A stretch of DNA of 64,000 nt from G965207345 sp965207345 (GCA_965207345.1 OZ242280.1:1422648-1486647), one strand, 5' to 3'. Numbered from the stretch's first letter, positions 1 through 9,727 are shown. Numbers and translations are program-made. Notes: a model not told the origin generated them from the sequence alone.

Positions 1-3000
1 AAAAATCCATTTATTATATTCATTTTTATATTTTATATCATAATGCTTATTATCATCGCCACTAGGGTTAATATTTGCTTTTTTTGCGGAACTAGAATCC
101 CAAATTACATTTTCATTGCCAAATTTCTCTTTCAAAGATTTAAATACTATTACCTCTCCAATGAATCCTAATTCTTCTTTATCTAATATTTCAAATTTTT
201 TAAAATTTCTTTTAGATCCCCTTTTTTCATTTCCTTCAATAACAACTTCAGGTTTTGTTGAATTTATCTTTTCAATGTTAGTTATTGGGTTCTCAGAACT
301 TATTAAGTTATATAAAGCTTTAAAATCACCTTTAGGTATTTTGTGAGTATTGTTATTAAAATGTATTTCTTTAGAATTATCTGGTTTGTCAATAAAATCT
401 TGATATTCTTTAATTGTTTGTTCATATTCCCCAAAATAGATAAGACTTCTTAATTTAATATTATCTTCAATTATCTTATTTAAGGCTACTTTATCAAGTG
501 ATTTAATTTTTTTCTCAAGTATTTTAAGATTCTTCTTATAAATATTGCTGATTTCTATATCATCGTGTTTTGCAGATAAATCAATTTGAAATTTATTTTT
601 TATTTTTTCATAAAATATTTTGTTTATTTTAATCTTAACCGAGTTTTCAATTGAAAATTGATGAAATTCTTCAAACTTAGATTGTTCTTCAAGAAAGGTT
701 TCTTTTAATTTTTCTGGTTTGTCTTTTAATAAATTGAAAAGTAATATTTCAAACTTTTTTTGGTTATCATGCTTAAACTGTTGAAGTTGATTTAAAAAGT
801 ATTCTTCTATATCAAGTATGATAGTTGAATTTTTATTAAATACAGGAATATCAATACTTATATTGCTAAATAATTGGACTATAGTTGGAAAATTAGATAA
901 ATCATTAATATCCTCATAATTAAGCTGAAATTCTGCAATATCTTGGTTAGTAGTGGCACATATTAACTTTTTAAATTCTTCATCTTTATATTTCCGATCT
1001 TCATATGTCTTATTTAGTGAAGATAAAATTGAAAACCAAAATTGCATTTTTGGGTCATCTACTACATTCAGTCTTTTTTTAGCATTTTTAAGTTTTTCAA
1101 GATTATTATCATCTAACTCTGTTTTAATAATATGTGTTCTTTTTTCAATGTTAGCTTCAAATAATCTTGAGAATGAAACCCTATGCGCATCAACCTTTAA
1201 AATACTACTATAAATCTCAGCAATAACATCTGGAAATATGGGATTAAGTTGTAACGCATTAAAATCTTTATATTCTTTTGAACTGTCAACGAGCAAATAT
1301 ATTTCATTCTTATTTTTAATATGAATAAATTCATAGGGCTTTAACTCAAAGGCTTTTGTAGTTCCATTATGTTTATATTCTGCCTTGATGAATTCACATA
1401 TACTAATCTTACTATTTTTTACCCGCTTCAGTTCATCTTCATTTTTATCTTTAGCTAAACGAAATGCGTATATGTATGGCTTTAACTCATTAATTTCATT
1501 TTGAAAATTTGAATTTAAACAATGATAATTAGGTTCCTCTATTAATTGAAAATCTAATTTATCTAATGGTTTTACGCCAAATATTCTTTCAACTTTTTGC
1601 TGTCCTTTTCTTTTCTCTATTGTAATTGTAGGAAATTGTTTGATGATTTCTTCACCAAATGTTTTATTTTCAATGTAATACGTATCAGATACTTTTTCGT
1701 ATGAATACAAACCATTCAAACTACAAAACACATATCCATTTTTGATGAATTCTAAATATTTTTCAGATTTTTCATCAATTGTTTTTTCATCAATATTTTC
1801 AATTATTTCTCGATAAATCTGTTTTGCCTTGCTACCATCTTTATCAATATCTTTCAAATTAACTAGCATCGAATAAATTGTATCAGTAGAAAAATTACTA
1901 ATTTCTTTATTTACTCCAATTCTTATAAGATAACGGTTAATATCTTCTTTTGATATTTTTTTATCCTTAAATAATTGATGCTCATAATTTATTTTTGGGA
2001 TTTCAATAAATGGAGAAAAATTCTTTGTAATGGTTTTAGAAATGCAACATTTTGATGGTTTTGATGCTTTATTAGTTTCTGTATTAAGCCATTCTAACTT
2101 TAACATTTGCCACAAAATATAGGATGGCACATTAGCTTTCTTTACATAAGCGTTGTGTTGTTTATTTGTAATTGAAAATTTAACTTGACTATCTGGATTT
2201 GTTTCATTTTTTTCGGTAATGCTACTGTCATGGTCTAACCAAAACAATATGTTTTCATTGGAATTATTTTTTAATATTTCTTCTAAATCTTTAATTGTTT
2301 CTGCTTTAATTCCATTTATCGAAAATCCTTTATTTTTCAGCTCAGCAAATGATGTCAAAGTAGCATCATGCTTATATATTCTTGTCTTTTCATAAGGAAA
2401 ATTCTTTATAGTAAATTTACCATATTCTTGATTCTTAACAGGAATTAATTTCTTCCTTGGATATTCTTCAACCCCTAACCATAAAAGAAAATGGTTGATA
2501 AACTTTTTTCCTTCAATTCCTAATATTTTTGGACTACCGGCTAATTTACTTTTATCATATTCAAAAAGAATTTCACATAGCTTGTTTTCATATTCCTTAC
2601 CTAAGTAAGCATCACTAACTTTTGTCTCTCCATTGTTTTTATTTAAAATCGGTATAGAAACATTAGGCAGGATTGTAATATCAATATTTTTTTTATCTTT
2701 GTTGGATATATATAATTCATACAAATTTGAAATTAAATCTTTGATAGAATTTCTCCTACCTATTTTATTTGTCTGGTTATTATTAAAATTACCAACAATT
2801 CGCCTAAATATTTCACCAAATCTACAAACCTTTACATTAAAGAATTTTAAATAATTTTCTATTTCTTCTGCTTTTTCTGACTTAAATATTTGTTTGAGAT
2901 GCACATATAACTCAGAGCTTATTATTTTTAAATTTAAGTCTAATGGAATATCTATTTTTTCGCCACTTGGGGGTAAGAATATCTCAGAATTTGAATCAAT

Positions 3001-4485
3001 TATTGCGTCACCTTGGTCAATAAAAATATTAGGTAATATTTCTCTTTTAACTTCTATATCTCCATAATCCTTAATTAAATAGGAAATTAATTTTGCTCTT
3101 TCTCCTATTTCTAATTGTTCTGATATTTCTGATATAGTACTAAACAGATACTTTTTATCATAGGGTTTTAATTTTAACCAATTTAGTATTTGAATTATTT
3201 TTTTGTCTTCTGTAAATAAAAGTAAGTTTCTGAACTTATCTTTTGGTAAAACTTCTGCATAATTATTCTCATGGAACACAGGTTTATCCTTGTAAGAGAT
3301 ATATTTGTTGCTAATTGTTGGGAATACCTTATTTTCTTTGATTTTACTTTTTAGCTTTTCAGCAAAATCATTGTCCTCAAAAAAGGAGTCTATTGAATCA
3401 TTATTATAAAAACTTAATAATTTTAGTGCGTTGTAGGATATCTTATCGCTTGATATTTGCAGAGCAGTATCAATAAGCAATTGAATTAATTCAGTCAATA
3501 AAAATTTATTACGTCCTTTTGTATCGTTGTTCAGTTCATTTCTATTAGAAGACAATTCAAATGTGCCATGTATAATAGCAGGGAATGGGAATTTTACCTT
3601 TGTTTTAAAATACGAATAAAGCCTACCAACTCTATCATCAAGGTTTTCATTCCAAGCAATTTTTAGTTCATAGTTTTTACCTCCATGCTCTCCCTTTCTT
3701 GTTTTTATACTCCATTCCTTTTCAAGTGTTTCGTTTTTGTCATCATTAAATTCTTTAATGAGTATTTTATTCTTAAAAATTTCTTTTTCTATTTTAAAAT
3801 TTTTCTTTGGACTTTCAATAATAATCCTTTCAAGGTTATTGAGGAATAGTAAAACTTCCTTGTTTATTTCATTATTGATTTGTTCTTGAATATCATCTGT
3901 TTGGTTTTCTTTTAAATCAATTACGATATATGTATCATAATCTTTTAAAGTATCAGGGATTTTTTTTAATATTTTTGGACACCGTAATATTGCAATTGGG
4001 AATTCTTCTTGTGTTTCTTTTTTATCTAGTTCTGTTCTAATTTTAGCTTTTTGTTCTATCAATGATTTTAAAAAGTCTATTGCATTTTTACGTGAGAATT
4101 CAATTGCAAAATCATAATTTTTTATAGTTATTTTATTTGCCCAACTTAAAATAGAACGAAATCCTAATCCTTTTTGTCCAACTTGATTTGATTTAAATTT
4201 TTTAGAACTTAAATGACTATACATTAAGGATTCAATACCATCTTTTGAAAATTCCTTACCATTATTTGCAATAATTAGTTGATTTTCTGAAAGTTTAATA
4301 TAGCAGACTTTCTCTTTCTCTGTTATAGCTTCATCATCAGCATTTTGGAGCATTTCAAGAAGTTGCCTCCCATTGTATTCTTCAATTTTTTCAATTTCTT
4401 CTCGATAATCCCCAATTATAATATTTGAGTCATTAAGATATATGCCTCTTCTTTTTTCTAGAGTATCTTCAATAAAATCTATCAT
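1..4485 (-). CDS. Giant sacsin-like GHKL ATPase with DUF3883-like C-terminal segment (3' end beyond window)
   Basis: One reading frame stays open without a stop for 1,495 codons, from an ATG at 4485-4483 to the left edge of the window, so the C-terminus is missing. The N-terminus has the three GHKL/Hsp90-type ATP-binding motifs: LLEMLQNADDE (residues 42-52), IIANNGKEF (71-79) and GQKGLGFRS (103-111). The middle about 1,300 residues are charged and Lys/Asn-rich with no domain I recognise. The last visible part, from about residue 1434, reads ELGFIGEVIVFKSLKEKF followed by a VIWDSS stretch and HYDIKY, which resembles the DUF3883 nuclease-like fold often placed at the end of bacterial sacsin-type ATPases. 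Such proteins are commonly found in defence islands; a role against phage is inference. The start overlaps the stop of a short upstream open stretch (ATGA), suggesting coupling. The gene lies beside the 3' end of tRNA-Asp. Confidence 0.85.
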   Translation of the reverse strand, partial: MIDFIEDTLEKRRGIYLNDSNIIIGDYREEIEKIEEYNGRQLLEMLQNADDEAITEKEKVCYIKLSENQLIIANNGKEFSKDGIESLMYSHLSSKKFKSNQVGQKGLGFRSILSWANKITIKNYDFAIEFSRKNAIDFLKSLIEQKAKIRTELDKKETQEEFPIAILRCPKILKKIPDTLKDYDTYIVIDLKENQTDDIQEQINNEINKEVLLFLNNLERIIIESPKKNFKIEKEIFKNKILIKEFNDDKNETLEKEWSIKTRKGEHGGKNYELKIAWNENLDDRVGRLYSYFKTKVKFPFPAIIHGTFELSSNRNELNNDTKGRNKFLLTELIQLLIDTALQISSDKISYNALKLLSFYNNDSIDSFFEDNDFAEKLKSKIKENKVFPTISNKYISYKDKPVFHENNYAEVLPKDKFRNLLLFTEDKKIIQILNWLKLKPYDKKYLFSTISEISEQLEIGERAKLISYLIKDYGDIEVKREILPNIFIDQGDAIIDSNSEIFLPPSGEKIDIPLDLNLKIISSELYVHLKQIFKSEKAEEIENYLKFFNVKVCRFGEIFRRIVGNFNNNQTNKIGRRNSIKDLISNLYELYISNKDKKNIDITILPNVSIPILNKNNGETKVSDAYLGKEYENKLCEILFEYDKSKLAGSPKILGIEGKKFINHFLLWLGVEEYPRKKLIPVKNQEYGKFTIKNFPYEKTRIYKHDATLTSFAELKNKGFSINGIKAETIKDLEEILKNNSNENILFWLDHDSSITEKNETNPDSQVKFSITNKQHNAYVKKANVPSYILWQMLKLEWLNTETNKASKPSKCCISKTITKNFSPFIEIPKINYEHQLFKDKKISKEDINRYLIRIGVNKEISNFSTDTIYSMLVNLKDIDKDGSKAKQIYREIIENIDEKTIDEKSEKYLEFIKNGYVFCSLNGLYSYEKVSDTYYIENKTFGEEIIKQFPTITIEKRKGQQKVERIFGVKPLDKLDFQLIEEPNYHCLNSNFQNEINELKPYIYAFRLAKDKNEDELKRVKNSKISICEFIKAEYKHNGTTKAFELKPYEFIHIKNKNEIYLLVDSSKEYKDFNALQLNPIFPDVIAEIYSSILKVDAHRVSFSRLFEANIEKRTHIIKTELDDNNLEKLKNAKKRLNVVDDPKMQFWFSILSSLNKTYEDRKYKDEEFKKLICATTNQDIAEFQLNYEDINDLSNFPTIVQLFSNISIDIPVFNKNSTIILDIEEYFLNQLQQFKHDNQKKFEILLFNLLKDKPEKLKETFLEEQSKFEEFHQFSIENSVKIKINKIFYEKIKNKFQIDLSAKHDDIEISNIYKKNLKILEKKIKSLDKVALNKIIEDNIKLRSLIYFGEYEQTIKEYQDFIDKPDNSKEIHFNNNTHKIPKGDFKALYNLISSENPITNIEKINSTKPEVVIEGNEKRGSKRNFKKFEILDKEELGFIGEVIVFKSLKEKFGNENVIWDSSSAKKANINPSGDDNKHYDIKYKNEYNKWIF

Positions 4486-4748
4486 GGTTTCATCGCAGTC
4501 AGCCCTTTTGCTTTATAGTATTCATATCTCTCTTTATGTTTAGAGATGGTCAATAGGTTCAGCTTTAATGGAAATACCCTAGCTTATCACAATCTGGCAT
4601 GCGACAATGATTTACTTAGATGTTTAAGTCTTTATCAAGTGGGTTTACTACCTTTCTAGGCACACTCTATCTTTGTTCATAGAGCAGTCCTAGGTTTAAT
4701 GTAATTATTGAAGGTAGAATTTTTTACCCTACAATAACTATGCGCTTT
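4486..4748. other. Short gene-poor stretch with possible gene remnant
   Basis: No complete gene is seen between the giant ATPase and tRNA-Asp. On the minus strand a stop-free stretch ends in ISKHKERYEYYKAKGLTAMKP, and its TGA overlaps the ATG of the ATPase. It has no convincing ATG start; a TTG at about 4549 would give roughly 23 codons. It looks like the end of a degraded upstream gene, or a leader peptide coupled to the ATPase. I do not recognise the family. Confidence 0.35.
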
Positions 4749-4825
4749 TGGCGGAGTGGACGGGACTCGAACCCGCGACCCCCTGCGTGACAGGCAGGTA
4801 TTCTAACCAACTGAACTACCACTCC
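4749..4825 (-). tRNA. tRNA-Asp(GTC)
   Basis: A 77-nt cloverleaf on the minus strand: acceptor GGAGTGG paired with CCACTCC, discriminator G, encoded CCA, anticodon GTC in the loop CTGTCAC, and a GGTTCGAGTCC T-arm. It lies 14 bp downstream of tRNA-Val, and both follow hupB in the same direction. Confidence 0.97.
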
Positions 4826-4839
4826 TTAAATTTTAGATG

Positions 4840-4916
4840 TGGTGGGTGCTACAGGGCTTGAACCTGTGACCCTCGCCTTGTAAGGGCGATGCTCTCCCAA
4901 ACTGAGCTAAGCACCC
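4840..4916 (-). tRNA. tRNA-Val(TAC)
   Basis: A 77-nt cloverleaf on the minus strand: acceptor GGGTGCT paired with AGCACCC, discriminator A, encoded CCA, anticodon TAC in the loop CTTACAA. It sits between hupB and tRNA-Asp, and a hairpin separates it from hupB. Confidence 0.97.
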
Positions 4917-4954
4917 AAAAAAAATAGCCAAATCAAACAACAACTTGGCTATTT
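4917..4954 (-). terminator. Intrinsic terminator of hupB
   Basis: A perfect 10-bp inverted repeat (AAATAGCCAA at 4922-4931, TTGGCTATTT at 4945-4954) is followed in the minus-strand direction by a run of T. It lies 25 bp after the hupB stop, as expected for a rho-independent terminator separating hupB from the tRNAs. Confidence 0.75.
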
Positions 4955-4978
4955 ACAACAAGAATGAATAAAAAAATA

Positions 4979-5254
4979 TTATCTGTTTACAGACTCCTTA
5001 AGCAATTTACCAGCTTTAAAAGCAGGCACATTACTCGCCTTAATTTTTATGGTTGCACCCGTTTGTGGATTTCTACCGGTCCTAGCTGAGCGTTTTCTTA
5101 CCAAAAAACTACCAAAACCTGTGATGATTACTGAATCATCGCTAGATAATTCTTCGGTTATCGTATCAGTCATTGCATCTAAAGCACGTGCAGCCTCTAC
5201 TTTTTTTAAGCCTGACTTGTCGGCGATTGCCGCTATTAAATCTGATTTATTCAT
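4979..5254 (-). CDS. hupB: DNA-binding protein HU (HU-beta type)
   Basis: A 91-residue HU/IHF family protein, the usual length. MNKSDLIAAIADKSGLKK forms the dimerising helices and GFGSFLVRKRSARTGRNPQTG (about residues 46-66) is the DNA-wrapping beta arm with the intercalating RNP motif. HU is a nucleoid protein that bends and compacts DNA. An AAGGAGG Shine-Dalgarno precedes the ATG. The gene has its own near-consensus promoter about 70 bp upstream and a terminator hairpin downstream. No lon gene is adjacent. Confidence 0.95.
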   Translation of the reverse strand: MNKSDLIAAIADKSGLKKVEAARALDAMTDTITEELSSDDSVIITGFGSFLVRKRSARTGRNPQTGATIKIKASNVPAFKAGKLLKESVNR

Positions 5255-5322
5255 TCTACCTCCTTAAAGTTAAATATTTAAAAACCCAGCACCAAACTCT
5301 TCCAAAAGTCAACACAGGGTGG

Positions 5323-5351
5323 ATTATCCATCTAAAAGCTAGACTTGTCAA
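5323..5351 (-). promoter_or_regulatory. Sigma-70 promoter for hupB
   Basis: On the minus strand, TTGACA (5351-5346) and GATAAT (5328-5323) are separated by exactly 17 bp, which is close to the sigma-70 consensus. The -10 lies about 70 bp upstream of the hupB ATG in the correct direction. The -35 is a perfect match. Confidence 0.7.
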
Positions 5352-5637
5352 TATATTTTCACCTCAAATATCAAAATAATATAACTGAAATTAATTTAAT
5401 AAAAGCTTTGTATAAACTAATTTTAATTTGTTTCTTCTGATTTTATTATCCAAAAGAGCATTTTTAAAAATTTTACTTACCCTAAAACGAAAAGAAATAA
5501 AAAAGATAAATACTAAGACAGTAAAAAATATTTGGAAATAATAGTTAGTAATAATTATGTAAAATCTACGCACTTAATCTAAGACATTAAAGTTACCATC
5601 ATTTTTTTAATTTAGGTTAAAATAGCACCCGCCTTGC
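5352..5637. other. Intergenic AT-rich spacer between hupB and rpsF
   Basis: These bases between the divergent hupB and rpsF transcripts hold no gene I can support. A 60-codon minus-strand ORF (5391-5573) encodes a low-complexity hydrophobic peptide with no ribosome-binding site or recognised domain, and is probably spurious. Confidence 0.5.
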
Positions 5638-5667
5638 TTGACTCATGCGAAACTCATAACCTATTCT
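5638..5667 (+). promoter_or_regulatory. Probable promoter of the rpsF operon
   Basis: TTGACT (5638-5643) and TATTCT (5662-5667) with an 18-bp spacer lie about 80 bp upstream of rpsF. The leader that follows contains the inverted repeat CTGGTTA/TAACCAG. In many bacteria S6 and S18 bind such leaders to autoregulate, but the conserved bulge of that motif could not be confirmed by eye. Confidence 0.4.
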
Positions 5668-5744
5668 TTTGAGCAAGCTGTAAATGACTGGTTAAGTTGA
5701 TGCTACTTTTAATAACCAGATTTTTATAACCAATAGGAATAATA

Positions 5745-6119
5745 ATGCGACATTATGAAATTATAATTATTGTACACCCGAATCAAAGTGTGCAAATGCC
5801 TGAGATATTAAAAAAATATCAGGATATAGTTAGTGAAGGTGGTGGGATTGTCCATCGTTTAGAAGATTGGGGTAGGAAGCACCTAGCTTATTCCATTCAC
5901 AAAGTTTATAAAGCACATTACGCATTATTTAACATTGAATGCTCAAAAGAAGTACTGGATAAATTGAGTCATAATTTTCGTTTTAATGATATCATTCTTA
6001 GAAATCTCATTATTAAGCGCAAAAAGAAAATCACTGAAGATTCTGTTATGAAACAACGGCAAGAAGCACAAAATAAAGAGCAAAAAACAAAAGCAAATAC
6101 AAAAATAGGAAATAAATAA
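5745..6119 (+). CDS. rpsF: Small ribosomal subunit protein bS6
   Basis: A 124-residue protein with the bS6 opening MRHYEIIIIVHPNQS and the signature GGGIVHRLEDWGRKHLAY, in which the conserved WG-R-LAY segment contacts 16S rRNA and bS18. The C-terminal 20 or so residues are a lysine/glutamine-rich tail. It is the first gene of the classical rpsF-rpsR-rplI operon; its stop overlaps the rpsR ATG (TAATGG), so translation is coupled. In the 30S platform S6 binds as a heterodimer with S18. Confidence 0.97.
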   Translation: MRHYEIIIIVHPNQSVQMPEILKKYQDIVSEGGGIVHRLEDWGRKHLAYSIHKVYKAHYALFNIECSKEVLDKLSHNFRFNDIILRNLIIKRKKKITEDSVMKQRQEAQNKEQKTKANTKIGNK

Positions 6120-6376
6120 TGGCTAAAGCAGTAAAAAATAAAAGACGCAAAATATATCAATTTGTTAATGACTATTGCCGTTTTACCGCAGCAAATACTA
6201 AAGAAATTGATTACAAAGATGTTGAAATTTTGCTTAAAAATATTGATGAAAGCGGTAAAATCACGCCAAGTCGATTAACGGGGACCCACGCCCATTTTCA
6301 AAGGCAGCTGACTAAGGCGGTCAAGCGTGCGCGCTATCTTGCACTTATTCCCTATACTGATAAACACAAAAAATAG
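6119..6376 (+). CDS. rpsR: Small ribosomal subunit protein bS18
   Basis: An 85-residue bS18. The conserved core is DYKDVEILLKNIDESGKITPSRLTGTHAHFQRQLTKAVKRARYLALIPY, with the basic helix that binds 16S rRNA. The start overlaps the rpsF stop by one base. It is slightly longer than the E. coli protein because of an N-terminal lysine-rich extension. It partners S6 in the small-subunit platform. Confidence 0.97.
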   Translation: MAKAVKNKRRKIYQFVNDYCRFTAANTKEIDYKDVEILLKNIDESGKITPSRLTGTHAHFQRQLTKAVKRARYLALIPYTDKHKK

Positions 6377-6385
6377 GAATATATT

Positions 6386-6838
6386 GTGAAAGTTATTTTA
6401 TTAGAAGAAGAACAAAAATTAGGTCCTTTAGGTGCGGTTGTTCGCGTAAAGGCAGGTTATGCACGCAATTATCTAATTCCGCAGCACAAAGCAAAATTTG
6501 CTACAAAAGAAAATATTATCCTTTTTGAAAAGGAGAAAGCAACGCTTGAAAAAAAAGCGGCAAAAGCTTTAGAAGATGCACAAAAACAAAAAGAAGCGAT
6601 GCAAGGTCTAGCTTGCACACTAGAGGCGCAAGCAGGAGATGAAGGTAAATTATTTGGCTCAATTGGCACAACAGCTATTGCTAAAGCACTCGGCGAATTA
6701 GGCTTTAATGTAGAAAAACGCAACATTAAATTATCAGATACTCCCATTCGCCATACGGGCGAATATAATGTTTCGATTACACTACATAGCCAAGTTTCTA
6801 CTACCATTAAAGTAATTGTTAGCGCAAATCATCGCTAA
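6386..6838 (+). CDS. rplI: Large ribosomal subunit protein bL9
   Basis: A 150-residue bL9 of normal length starting at GTG, chosen because MKVILLEEEQKLGPLGAVVRVKAGYARNYLIP is the conserved N-terminal rRNA-binding domain. A long connecting helix (about residues 45-75) leads to the C-terminal globular domain. It is the third gene of the S6 operon, 9 bp after rpsR. dnaB follows about 260 bp downstream in the same direction. Confidence 0.97.
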   Translation: MKVILLEEEQKLGPLGAVVRVKAGYARNYLIPQHKAKFATKENIILFEKEKATLEKKAAKALEDAQKQKEAMQGLACTLEAQAGDEGKLFGSIGTTAIAKALGELGFNVEKRNIKLSDTPIRHTGEYNVSITLHSQVSTTIKVIVSANHR

Positions 6839-7097
6839 AAATTTATAATATATTCCAATAATTATCTTTTAAAAATAACAAAGTGGAAAATATTGCTATT
6901 TTTAGCCATGAATTTATTTTTTGATATTTAGACCTATTAAATATTATCTTATGACATCCGGTCTAGGAAAATATATCACTCGGGCAATATTATTTTTGTG
7001 CTCATTTATATTCGTTATTTTTCAGACGCATTTTATCGCTATAATAAGTAGTAGCAATTTATTACAAATATAATTGCACTTAATTTTATCTAAAATA

Positions 7098-8570
7098 ATG
7101 CAACTAGAAGAAAACAGGCACGTCAATTATTCTAAACAATCAGAACAATCTGTACTAGGCGGGTTATTGCTAGATAATCGTGCGTGGGATGATATTGCTG
7201 ATATTATAAATATTGATGATTTTTATATGCCTAACCACAAAATTATATTTGAAACCATTGCCATTTTAATTGAACATAATAGAGTAGCAGATGTACTAAC
7301 GGTAAAAGAATATTTAAACAAAAAAAATGATTTAGCTAACGTTGGTGGCTTTGATTATTTAGCTGAGCTGATAAACACCATACCGAGTATTGCTAATGTA
7401 AAAACTTATGCAAAACACATTAGAGATTCATCCATTGTGCGATCGCTCATTAGTGCGTGTGGAAAAATTAGCGAAAGTGCTTATCGTCTTTCTGGCATTG
7501 AAATAAATGATGTAATAGATCAAGCAGAAAAAGAAATATTTAGTGTAGCAGAACGCTGTCTTCGTCTACAAAGTGTGGCAAATATTAAGGATAAAATTAC
7601 GCATATCAGAAAGCAGGTAGAAGATATTGCTGAGCATGGTACAAATTATACTACTACTGGTTTTAATGACCTAGACCGTATCATATCTGGCTTACCAAAG
7701 GGAGATTTAATTATTGTAGCAGGCCGTCCTAGCATGGGTAAAACTGCTTTTGCAATGAATATAGTAGAACATATTGCTATTCATGCAAAAGAAAAAAAGC
7801 CTGTGGCAATTTTTAGTCTTGAAATGTCCATTGATCAACTCATCATGCGCCTTATTGCTGCAATGGAAAAAATTGATGTAGGAAAAATTAAAAATGGTAA
7901 GATGAGTGATAGCGATTGGCACCGTTTTAATAAAGCAACTACAGCTTTAAAACATGCCAATATTATTATTGACGAAACACCTGCAATTACACCTATTGAA
8001 ATTCGTGCGAAATGTCGTAGACTCAAACGTCAATATCCTGAACTTGCACTTATCATGGTGGATTATTTGCAGCTAATGAGTGTCAGCGGTAATATGGAAA
8101 ATCGTGTACAAGAAATCTCGCATATCTCAAGAGCACTTAAAGCTCTTGCACGCGAATTAAATATTCCTGTAATGGCTCTTTCACAACTCAATCGTGCAGT
8201 AGAGGGCCGTCCAAAACAAAAAAAAGGGCGTATACCACAAATGGCAGATTTAAGAGAAAGCGGTGCTATTGAACAAGATGCAGATATTATCGCCTTTATT
8301 TATAGAGATGAAGTGTATCACGATGATGGTTATTCTAATCCTGATGAAATTGGCAAAGCTGATATTAAAATTGCTAAAAATCGTAATGGACGCATTGCTA
8401 ACATTCACCTTGGCTTTCAAGGAGAGTTTGCACGGTTTGTAGATTTAGCAAACGAACGAGACGAAGCACTTATATCCAGTGATATTGATGAAATTTATCA
8501 AAATAATTTTAATGATAAAGATAATGATGACGCAACTGAATTGCTTAATAATCCAAATAATGGGTTTTAA
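7098..8570 (+). CDS. dnaB: Replicative DNA helicase DnaB
   Basis: A 490-residue hexameric 5'-3' helicase that unwinds DNA at the replication fork and recruits primase. The N-terminal collar domain (about residues 12-115) is followed by a linker helix and a RecA-like C-terminal domain with Walker A GRPSMGKTA (209-217), Walker B LALIMVDYLQLM, and the ADLRESGAIEQDAD and KNRNG motifs. The frame extends 8 codons upstream to a TTG, but the ATG at 7098 fits the family's length and start better. No intein or insertion is visible. It lies between rplI and alr, a common gammaproteobacterial order. Confidence 0.97.
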   Translation: MQLEENRHVNYSKQSEQSVLGGLLLDNRAWDDIADIINIDDFYMPNHKIIFETIAILIEHNRVADVLTVKEYLNKKNDLANVGGFDYLAELINTIPSIANVKTYAKHIRDSSIVRSLISACGKISESAYRLSGIEINDVIDQAEKEIFSVAERCLRLQSVANIKDKITHIRKQVEDIAEHGTNYTTTGFNDLDRIISGLPKGDLIIVAGRPSMGKTAFAMNIVEHIAIHAKEKKPVAIFSLEMSIDQLIMRLIAAMEKIDVGKIKNGKMSDSDWHRFNKATTALKHANIIIDETPAITPIEIRAKCRRLKRQYPELALIMVDYLQLMSVSGNMENRVQEISHISRALKALARELNIPVMALSQLNRAVEGRPKQKKGRIPQMADLRESGAIEQDADIIAFIYRDEVYHDDGYSNPDEIGKADIKIAKNRNGRIANIHLGFQGEFARFVDLANERDEALISSDIDEIYQNNFNDKDNDDATELLNNPNNGF

Positions 8571-8629
8571 TTTTCATTACTTAAAGTTTTAAAAATCTGC
8601 CAGATATTATTTTTTGTTAGTCAAATGAT

Positions 8630-9688
8630 ATGCTAGCAACTGCATTTATCTCACAATCAGCGCTCAAACATAATTTAGAAATTGCTAGAAAGAATGCACC
8701 GCAAAGCAAAATTATTGCAGTGATTAAAGCAGATGCTTATGGTCATGGCGTGCAAAATGTTATCTATGCTTTAGAAAAAGCAGATATGTTTGCAGTTAGC
8801 AAGCTAACAGAAGCACGTGAGGTGCGGCAATTAAGCAATAAACCAATTTTAATTTTATCTGGATTTCACACTCAAGATAATTTAAAAGAGATAGCGCATT
8901 ATCAACATCATCTTGTTGTTCATCATATTAGTCAAAGTAAGTATTTATTTAATTTTAAACAACCGCTACATATTTGGCTTAAAATTGAAACGGGTATGCA
9001 CCGTTTAGGTTTAGCTAAAAATGATTTAAAAAACCTGCTTGAAAAATCTCAAAAACATCCACATATTCGTATTGAAGCACTGATGAGTCATTTATCTAGC
9101 GCTGATGAAATAAAAAATACTAACAAGCAAAACATTAGTCTAATACAACTAAAAAAACTAATACAGCTCGCGCCAAAAAATCTACCTAAAAGTTTGGCAA
9201 ATTCTGCTGCTATTTTAGATTTTAAGGTAGCACATCTTGATTATGTGCGCGCAGGTATTATGCTTTATGGCATCTCCCCCTTTCATAACATACATCCTGA
9301 CTTAAAACCTGTAATGACACTAAGCGCGCCAATTATTGCTACTAAAATATTAGCTAAAGGAGATAAGGTTGGTTACGGGCAAACTTATAGTGCGCCCAAT
9401 AAAACACATATTGCTATCATTGCTATCGGTTATGCAGATGGTTACCCACGCAGTGCTCAAAATGGCACACCTGTGCTGATTAATAGCTGTCTATGTTCTT
9501 TAATCGGCAGAGTTTCTATGGACTTAATTTGCGTTGACTTAAAAAATACTAAGGCTAGTGTAGGTGATGAAGCAGTACTTTGGGGAAAGGGTCTGGCTGC
9601 TGAGATTATTGCAAAGCATAGTAATACTATTGCTTATGAATTACTAGCGCGTATAGGCAGACGTGTACGTTATCAAATCAGCCCTTAA
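8630..9688 (+). CDS. alr: Alanine racemase
   Basis: A 352-residue PLP enzyme that makes D-alanine for peptidoglycan. The PLP lysine is K33 in AVIKADAYGHG. The second catalytic tyrosine lies in VGYGQTYSAP, and IAIGYADGYPR and the GRVSMDLICVD segment are also typical of the family. The length is close to the usual 355-360. It follows dnaB by 59 bp, as in E. coli, and is the only alanine racemase seen here. Confidence 0.96.
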   Translation: MLATAFISQSALKHNLEIARKNAPQSKIIAVIKADAYGHGVQNVIYALEKADMFAVSKLTEAREVRQLSNKPILILSGFHTQDNLKEIAHYQHHLVVHHISQSKYLFNFKQPLHIWLKIETGMHRLGLAKNDLKNLLEKSQKHPHIRIEALMSHLSSADEIKNTNKQNISLIQLKKLIQLAPKNLPKSLANSAAILDFKVAHLDYVRAGIMLYGISPFHNIHPDLKPVMTLSAPIIATKILAKGDKVGYGQTYSAPNKTHIAIIAIGYADGYPRSAQNGTPVLINSCLCSLIGRVSMDLICVDLKNTKASVGDEAVLWGKGLAAEIIAKHSNTIAYELLARIGRRVRYQISP

Positions 9689-9727
9689 AAATTTTATTTG
9701 GATAAATAATTTAAAAGAAAAAATATT

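Noticed and set aside
116..2854. Plus-strand ORFs in the first 3 kb (116-346, 953-1213, 2633-2854)
   Set aside because: They are antisense shadows of the 1,495-codon minus-strand ATPase and have no ribosome-binding sites or recognisable domains.
5391..5573. 60-codon minus-strand ORF upstream of rpsF
   Set aside because: Low-complexity hydrophobic/basic composition expected from AT-rich DNA, with no Shine-Dalgarno and no recognised family.
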